Made by a program: the position numbers and the translations under genes. 64,000 nucleotides of DNA from Amaranthus tricolor (Eukaryota; Streptophyta; Magnoliopsida; Caryophyllales; Amaranthaceae): positions 12,174,075-12,238,074 of the forward strand of contig NC_080056.1 in the NCBI RefSeq assembly GCF_026212465.1. Direction: 5' to 3'. A model generated the notes under the pieces. It saw only the letters and a program-made list of their open reading frames with translations. It was not told the DNA's origin and did no database searches. Shown here in pieces: positions 20,101 through 29,100 of this stretch. The stretch's first letter is position 1; every line of letters starts with the position of its first letter.

Positions 20101-23100
20101 CACACTCTGTTCTTGTAAAGAGATTGCATCTCTTCACCCATTGCAGCAAGCCATTGCGCAGACTCACTACAACTAATTGCTTGTTTATACGTGGCAGGTT
20201 CATATGACTCTACATCATCAGCTACAATCAATGCATAACCTGTCAAATTCTCAACAAAGCAATTCCTTCCATCTCTTCAATCAACCTAACAGGCTTCTTG
20301 ATAACTCGTCTAGGCCTCTCAAGAATGGTGCCAGATTGACTAGATGACCCCTGATTAGACTGCTCCACCTCCTCCCCAGAGTTAGGAGGAGATGGAACAC
20401 CCTCAGGTTCAGGAGTACTCGGCATTGGAACCTCAGCATCATCATCAATAAATTGCACTCGAGGTAAATCAGCAATGGATTACTGATGTACCTCAAGTAC
20501 TCCATCTGTCTGCAGCAAGTTCTCCCCTTCCTTTCCCAAATCAGAAGACTTCGAGCTCTTCTTGGAATACATGGTGCTCTCATCAAAAGTGACATCCCTA
20601 CTAAGAATGACCCGACGCTCCGAAGGTGAATAGATCCTAAACCTCTTCACACCATCACCGTACCCAACAAAGCACCCCCGTCTTGGCTCGTGGATCTAGC
20701 TTACCCTCACTAACATGATAATAAGCAACACAACCAAAAATCTTCAAATTAGAGAAACTAGGCAACTTACCACTCCAGATCTCAAACGGGATTTTAAAGT
20801 CAATTCCTGAATGAGGACTCCTATTGATGATATAACAAGTTGTCATCACAGCTTCACTCCAATACCTCCTCCCAAGCCCTGCATTAGAGAGCATGCATCG
20901 AACTCTCTCAAGCAGTGTCTGATTAACCCGCTCTGCAACACCGTTCTACTGTGGTGTCATCCTGACGGTATGATGCCGACCAATACCTCATCTGCACAGA
21001 ACCGATTAAACTCCTCTTTGCAAAACTCTAGCCCATTGTCTGTTCGTAGCTTCTTGATCTTCCTACCCAGTCGATTCTCCACCAAAGTTTTCCATTGCTT
21101 AAAAGCTTTGAAGGCCTCATCCTTTAACTTAAGCAACCTAAGCCATGTGTATCGGGATTTGTCATCTACAAATGATACAAAATAGCGGAAACCTCCCATA
21201 CTTTCAACCCTGGATGGGCCCTAGCAATTTGAATGGATATAATCGAGCACTTCATCAGTAATGTGAGCACCCTTGCTGAACTTTGACCTGTGTTTCTTCC
21301 CTAACGCACAATGGTCACAAAATTCGAGGTTGGAAACCTTGATCCCGGATAGTAAACCCCTCTTAGACAAAAGCTGCATCCCCTTCTCCCCCATATGACC
21401 AAGCCTCATGTGCCAAATCTTGGTCATCTCCTGGTGAGATACTAATGCGCAAACCGCAGAACTAGACAGTGTGACACCCTCAAAGACATAGAGGGTGTTC
21501 CTCTTGATAGTCTTAAGTACCATCTCCGAACCTCGATAAATGGACAGCTCCCCCTCTGAAAACACTCCATTGTACCCCAAAAATCGTCCAAGGTACCCAA
21601 TGAAATCAGATTCTTCCCCAAAGCAGGGACATGCCGCACCCTAGTCAATGTCAACTTTCGCCCATCACTAGTCCTCAATCTTATGGATCCAATACCCGTA
21701 ACCTTACAAGGTGCGTTGTTACCTACAATAACATTACCCCCATTGCAAGACTCAAACGTGTCAAACCAATCTCAACGTGGACTCATATGGAACGAACACC
21801 CTGAATCTAGAACCCAATCATCAGAAAGATCCCCAGATTTAGCACTCACTAATGCCAAATCTTCCTCCGAATATAGTTCTCCTTCGGTTTTCCCTTAACT
21901 ACAGCAGCTTGGGACTTGCCACTATCCCCGTTATCACCTATAGCTTTTTGACGAACTTCCCTAGTATGAAGTGCTGCCTTCACTTCTTCTAGGGTCGGGG
22001 AGTCTTTACCAACAACAAACGACTCCACAAAATTCTCATAGCTAGACTGGAATACACGGACACGTCCCTGGACTGGCGTGTCTCGTGTTGGACACGGACA
22101 CGCGAAAATCCGTGTCCGACACGCCAAATGAAGTGTCCAATATTTTAATATTTTTTCGGACACGCAGACACGGCAAGGACACGGAAGGGACACGGCAAGC
22201 AGTCAAGGACACGTTTTTTAAAAAAAATAAAAAATAAAAAATTTTTCTTTTTTCCTCTTCTTTCTCTGCCACCACATGTGAGAGCCGCTAGCATCGCCGC
22301 CTTCTCCTTCAATATGTGCGCCACAACCACTACTGACATCCTCACCTTCTTTGCTCCTCTACTCATGCATTTAGGCCACCGCAGCAGGCCACAAACCACG
22401 CACCACCATTTGTTGCCCCAAACCGCACCACAATCAATTAAAATTTGTAAATTACTTATGTTGATTGGTTAGTATTATTATGTTCATCACTAATTCTTAA
22501 ATGAGACGGTCTCACATATATACTTTTTATCTTAAAATGATCACTTATAACATTTAAATGATTACTTACAATTTTAAATGAGAAGATTCTATTTGTCTTG
22601 GTATGGCGGATCTTTCTCTCGATGAGCCCGAGTTGGAAACTACTTTTGTAGCGGAGGATGATGATGGATGTCATATGGATGATGTGTGATGATCAAACTT
22701 AAATTTACCTATTTATTTGGTTTTCTTTGATTTGGTTTGTATGACTATTTTTAAATACTCATGTTGTTTATTTGGTACTTATTTGCATTTTATGTGAGTT
22801 TTATGTTTTTAAAGTGTTTATTTACATATATCAATTGAAAGATTGTAAAATTATCTTTAATTTGATATATTTATTATATTACCATTTTCATGTCCCCGTG
22901 TCCGCCATTTTTAAGTTGGCGTTTTCCCGTGCTTGTGTCGTGTCCGTGTCGGTGTCCGTTTTAGTGCAACCTAGTAGCTAGAAGGTAGAGACACAAGTAA
23001 AATCAACGCAGCATCCTCATCATCTATTTTAACATCTAAGTTACGCGAATCCAGTAAAATAGAGTTAAGTTTTTCAAGATGTTCCCGTAAGGGAGTACCT

Positions 23101-26100
23101 GACTGCATTCGGAGGCTGAACAACCGCTGCTTCAGCTATAATTTGTTGGTCAGCGACTTAGTCATATACAATGACTCCAATTTTATCCAAAGTTCCGCCG
23201 CTGTAGCCTGATCAGCGACCTCCGTGATGATATGATCATCCAAACTTAGCAAAATGGTAGAATGAGCCTTTTCCTCCATCACTGCTAATTGCCCGTCAGT
23301 TAATCCATCATCCGACCCCGCAGTAGTACTCCTTGAAGCCAACAGACGCCAGATTTGCTGCTGTTTCAACAGAGCCTTCATCTTTATCTGCCATAGCCCG
23401 AAACTATTTTTCCCGGTAAATTTCTCGATTCTTATTGTAGAATCTCCAGCCATTATTTCACTCAAAAACTCTCCAAGGACTTAAAACCTGAGCTGCCAAT
23501 TGTTGTGCGACAGCGGAAGCAAGGTTGATGAACAACAATGAAACAACAAGAAATTCAATGCAAACAATAAGAAAATGACACAAGAAATTTAACGTTGTTC
23601 ACTATCAATGTGATAGCTACGTCCACCGGCACCGAGAACAAATAATTTCACTATGATCGCAAAGAATACAAGATGAATTGCAATCACGCTCACAAATTAC
23701 AATGGCTCTCTTGTGATCTCTCTCAATTTGTGAATCATGAATCCCTAGTGCTAACAAGAGGGTGTATTTATAATAGAACCAACTTGAAAGACAGTTTTAG
23801 GGACTAAGTAACCACAAATAACCGACCATAAATAAAGGTAACCGTCCCAAAAGACGTTTCCCGTGAAAAGAAACCGCAATTACGCGACCCGTGTAAAACT
23901 ACGCGAGCCGCGAAGTGGAAACAGACCCAGCTCCGCGCCCCGCGGAGTATTACGCGCCCTGCGGACTTGATCAGAACATTCTCCGCGCCCCGCGGAGGTC
24001 CCTCTGACCCGTACTCATTTTCTTCCAATGGTGCTAGCAAGTTTGAGTCACCATAAACAACATTGTCTTTGTGTGTTGCTTGTGAGCTGTTTACATCCAC
24101 TTGGCGTAGTTATGAATAATGAACGCATAGACGTAGCACTTGAATGTAAAATTGATGTATGTGTGAAATTATTGATCGATGATTTGGGCTGTTCGGTGTT
24201 GCTTAATAATGCTGATTAAACAAAACTTAAGTCCCAACAAGTGATTCTGATACCATATAAAATTTTGTCACTCCTAGATGGTAATTTATCAACATCATAA
24301 TTGACCTGAACTTCCAATCTAAATCGAATCTTAGAATACTTAATAATTAATGTACTTTGAAATGCTGTATTCTTTTGGTGACTATTGACATAGGAATCAT
24401 TTGCTTCACTACTCCTTTTTGTGCCAATATATAAGAATCAAGGCATCACGATTGATAGTTTTACACAGTGGATTTAATTGTCTTAGATGGATGGGAGAAT
24501 CGGTGGGTTAAATCTGACTGGAAGAAAGACGAGAACATGGCTGGTGAATGGAATTATACATCCGGTAAATGGAATGGAGATGTTAATGACAAAGGTATTA
24601 TTTTTTGGTGATGTATTTAAAAATGTGTGATAATTTTGGCTTCTATTGTGTTTTGTTAGTTGAATTTTATTAGCCGATTTTCTTTTTGAATTACAGGTAT
24701 CCAAACCAGCGAGGACTACAGATTCTATGCCATCTCCGCTGAATTCCCTGAATTCAGCAACAAAGATAAGACTCTAGTTTTCCAGTTTTCTGTTAAGCAT
24801 GAACAGAAACTTGATTGTGGAGGTGGTTACATGAAGCTACTCAGTGGCGAAGTTGACCAGAAAAAATTCGGTGGGGATACCCCATACAGGTAATTTTTTT
24901 TTGTTGAAATACACTTCTGGAACCACATGATTCGTTTATTAATTGTCACTGACTTGGGATATATAATTTGTTGGCGTTGCAGTATTATGTTTGGTCCTGA
25001 TATATGTGGCTACAGTACGAAGAAAGTCCACGCAATTCTTACCTACAATGCAACAAATCACTTGATCAAGAAGGAGGTCCCTTGTGAGACTGACCAATTG
25101 ACTCATGTTTACACTTTCATTCTTCGCCCAGATGCTACCTACAGCATACTTATTGACAACCAGGAAAAACAAACTGGTAGTCTTTACAATGACTGGGATC
25201 TACTTCCTCCTAGGAAGATCAAGGATTCTGAGGCTAAGAAGGTATCTGGTTTCTAAGTAAATCCCAAATCTATTATCTCCTCACCGTTTAGGTAGGATGT
25301 AGAAGATATGCTCAGTGGTCTTTTTTTTTGTATTTTTTGTTTTTTTAGCCTGAAGACTGGGACGACAAGGAGTATATACCTGATCCTGAAGACAAGAAAC
25401 CAGAGGTATTCATGTAATTCTGCTGCTTATTTCTTTGCTATGTAGTCTTGAATGAAATGAGGTGTAATTGATTATTTTTGTTAATGTTGGAGCAATGAAC
25501 TTATTGGTCTCTTAATAATGAAGGGTTACGATGACATCCCTAAGGAGATCCCTGATCCTGATGCCAAGAAGGTAATGTGTATTGAAATCAGTTTGAAGTT
25601 TTATGTTATTCCCTGTAATCAATGTAGCTGACAATTAATTGATTTTCAGCCTGAGGATTGGGATGACGAGGAAGATGGTGAATGGACTGCCCCAACCATT
25701 GCAAATCCTGAGTACAAGGGCCCATGGATGGCAAAGGTTTGCAATTTCCTTTATGTGAAAATTTTGTTGTGCTAATTTTATTTTAAATCTTTAACTATGA
25801 TGACTAGTAAGTGGTAGCATATTTAACAAATTGTAAATTTTGCTTGTAGAAAATCAAGAACCCGAACTACAAAGGCAAGTGGAAGGCACCCATGATTGAC
25901 AACCCAGGTTTGCAGTTTCTCATGCTGGATTCCAGATAATATATATTTCACATAGTATATATTGGGGTTTCAAATAAAGACAGGGTACATATTACATTTA
26001 GGTCCTATTACTATATGTTATATATTCTCATTCTCGGCCAAGAAAGTTGTGAATATAAGTAAATTGGCATATGCTGCTGTGTAATATGCATGAATGTGTT

Positions 26101-29100
26101 AAATTGGCATATGCTGCTGTGTAATATGCATGGTAAAAGATTATTACTAACTTCTTGATCTTTTACAAACAAAGATAATTTAAATAGTTTGTAAAACTCA
26201 AATGGAATACATTAATTTAATAAATTCATATGAACCATTTAAATTCTAAGTAATAAATTATATTAATGTTTTTATATTGATAGATAGGATTTTAGTAGCA
26301 AATAGAAATAAGGCAACTGTACATTATTAGTTGTAAATATGAAATGTGGAACTAAAGTGTATGATTGGATGTCTAAACATATTGATCTCATTTTTCAGAA
26401 TTCAAAGGTGATTCGGAGCTCTATGTTTATCCTAACCTCAGATATGTTGGTGTTGAGTTGTGGCAGATAATTTTTCCGGTTTTTGAAAATATATTTCTTC
26501 CTATATTGGTAAGAACATTGTTAACATTGTTGACTTCTCTTCAGGTGAAATCTGGCACTCTTTTTGACAACGTCTTGGTCACTGATGACCCTGAGTATGC
26601 CAAGCAGTTTGCTGAAGAAACCTGGGGCAAGCAAAAGGATGTAAGTTGATTTGTTTCTATTGTGAGAAAATCATCTTCCACAGTATCCCAACATTTGGTG
26701 TTATGATATGGAACTGGTATTGAAAGCAAAATGAAGGAAAAAACAGTGGCTATAGTCTTATTATTATGAAAGAGTACAAAACCTAATATATAGGAATAGG
26801 AATCAAGAAAACTAATCAAGAAAGCTTAGCTGGCATAAGTATAACAAACCACTTAGCTAAAGTTTTACATACGAAACTACCTAATAACACCATGTTTAAC
26901 ATCCCCTCGTAAGCTTTGGGTGGTTTTCAACATGCCAAGCTTGGTTATAAGAGATTGTAGTTTCGTTAATGGAATGATCTTGGTTAGGACATCCGCAAGT
27001 TTCTCTTGAGTTAGTATATAACTTAATTGGATTAGACCCTCCAAGACTTTCTCTCGAGTAAAGTGGCAGTCGATCTCTATGTGATTTTCACATTCTAAAG
27101 TGACTGGCCGAAGGTTAGACACACCCAATTCTTCAAGAAGCCGCACTAACCATGTGATTTTCGAAGCCACAACTGCCATTGCGCGATATTCAGCTTCAGA
27201 GGAGGACTTTGACACTGTTTGCTGTTTCCTGGATTTCCATCTAACAGGAGAATCACCTAGGAGAACGAGATAACCTGTAACTGATTTTCTAGTGTCCATA
27301 CATGCCCCCCAATCAGAGTCGAAATAAGCATGGAGCCGGAGTTGATCGGAGCCTTTGAGGAATTAGCCTTGGCTGGAATTGTTGGCAATGTAGTTCAAGG
27401 TGTGGTGGAGAGCTTAATTATGTGCTTTGGTCGGATTTTGCATGTTTTGGCTTAAAGCCTGTAAAAAATTCAGACAAATCACCGTGAATAAAAGTATTAT
27501 TAACATCCAATGGAAATAAAGGCCAATGTCGGTGTGCCGCAAGAGCAAGAAGACAACGAACATTTGTCATTTTGACAACGGGTGAAAAAGTTTCTTGATA
27601 GTCTATACCGCATTTTTGATTGTAGCCCTTTGCAAGTAGACGAGCTTTATGGTGTTCTAGAGAGCTAATAGGTTTTCTTATGAAAAGAAAGGGGAACAAG
27701 TTCTCATGTATTGTTATTAGCAAGAGCCTCAAGCTCACGTTGCATCGCAAGATGCCAGGTAGGTTGTTGCACAACCTCTTTATATGTAGATGGTTCATGC
27801 TTATGTGAAGTATTTGTGATAGTATCCTGATACTGGACTAGGCAGGGAGGTTGTTAAAAGCATCTATATTGCAAAATTTGCTAAATTGACAAACATAATT
27901 TGAGAAGTGTGTTGGGGCACGTGAAGGTCTTGTTGACCTTCTTATAGGGAGAATAGGAGTAGGGCATTTGGAGACGTGGCAGAAGGAGTATTCGCGTTTC
28001 ATGGAAGTGTATGGGAGAATGTGTATCAAAAGGCAAGGGTTTAGAAAAGTGGGAGGTAGGGTCAAGGCATCAAGGCGACGTGTCATGAGAGGAAGATAGG
28101 ATGGGTTTGTCACGTGAAGATATGTCGCGATGAGTGATTTGGGGATTGTGTAAAATAGAAGAATTAGGGTTACGAAGAGGTAAGGTATTGGGAGGTGTGT
28201 TGATGGGAACATGGCATGGGGTTAACGTGTTAGGGAAATAGTCTTTTTAGTCCTAATATTGTAGACCTTGTATCCATTTTGAGCATAAGGATATCCTAAA
28301 AATATGCAAGGTTCAGCTCTAGGGTCAAATTTGGTTCTACCTTGTTTCAAAGTAGACATATAGCAAAGGCATCCATAGGCTCTTTGGTGGGTGTTGTTAG
28401 GAGCATGACCATACAATTTCTCATAAGGACTGACATTACTCAAAACAGTTAAAGGTAAGCAACACATAAAACAAAGTAAAGGAAGAAGGCAAATTAGACT
28501 AAAATGATAGGGCACATGAGGTTTCAAGCGACTGTTTATGTTTGAGTTCAACCACACCATTTTGTTGTGGTGTTTCACTACACCTACATTGGTGAATAAT
28601 ACCTCTATGATGATAAATGTATAACATGTCACCAGCTCATAACAATTTGGCATTATTCGTGAATTTTAATAGTAACATGAGTAAAAATTTGATCTAAAAT
28701 AGTGACACAATTGTTTTTTATTTTTTATGAGATAAATCTAAGTAATTTTAGTGTAATCATTTACAATGCTAAAAAACAAAGTACAACCATTATAAGTGAT
28801 GAGAATAAGGACCCAAAGTATCAATATGTAACAACTCAAGCAAATGTAGTCTTTATGGTACTACTATCAACACTGCGTTTGTGTTGTGTTGGCGTGTATC
28901 TAGGTAGATGGTACAAAAAAATTGTTGTTTAGCATGACTAATATTAATCTCGGGATGAAGAATTGTAATTTTGGATAAAGGAGCATGACCAATATGCAAG
29001 TGCCATGTTTTAGCAAGCTCAATACTAGTTGGAGATGTGACAACACCAGCTAAAGGAAGAGATTTGCATGCGGTAGAGTCCAAGGGTGGTGAAGTATTAT

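Larger units (their letters stand above)
17811..24062 (-). mobile_element. Full-length but defective Ty1/copia element in calreticulin intron 1 (antisense)
   Basis: A 6,252-bp element with LTRs at 17811-18353 and 23501-24062 (TG...CA), flanked by the 5-bp duplication TTGTC at 17806-17810 and 24063-24067. Gag, protease, integrase, RT and RNase H are encoded in that order on the minus strand. The two LTRs show about 17 substitutions over 543 aligned bases plus a 19-bp indel, so insertion is fairly old. Stops in integrase, loss of the gag zinc knuckle and a nested hAT-like element at 22046-22973 make it non-autonomous. Confidence 0.93.

Noticed and set aside
22042..22399. Minus-strand ORFs rich in Arg/Val/Ser/Pro over the nested element
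   Set aside because: They arise from reiterated GGACACG motifs and have no family resemblance.
26467..26544. Intron 9 of calreticulin as a U12-type AT-AC intron
   Set aside because: It begins ATAATTTTT, not ATATCCTT, and ends CAG, not AC. A mutated GT donor explains it better.
26509..26544. Use of the cryptic donor GGTAAGAAC at 26509 in intron 9
   Set aside because: It would leave a 36-nt intron, below the normal plant minimum, so I do not propose it as the splice site.
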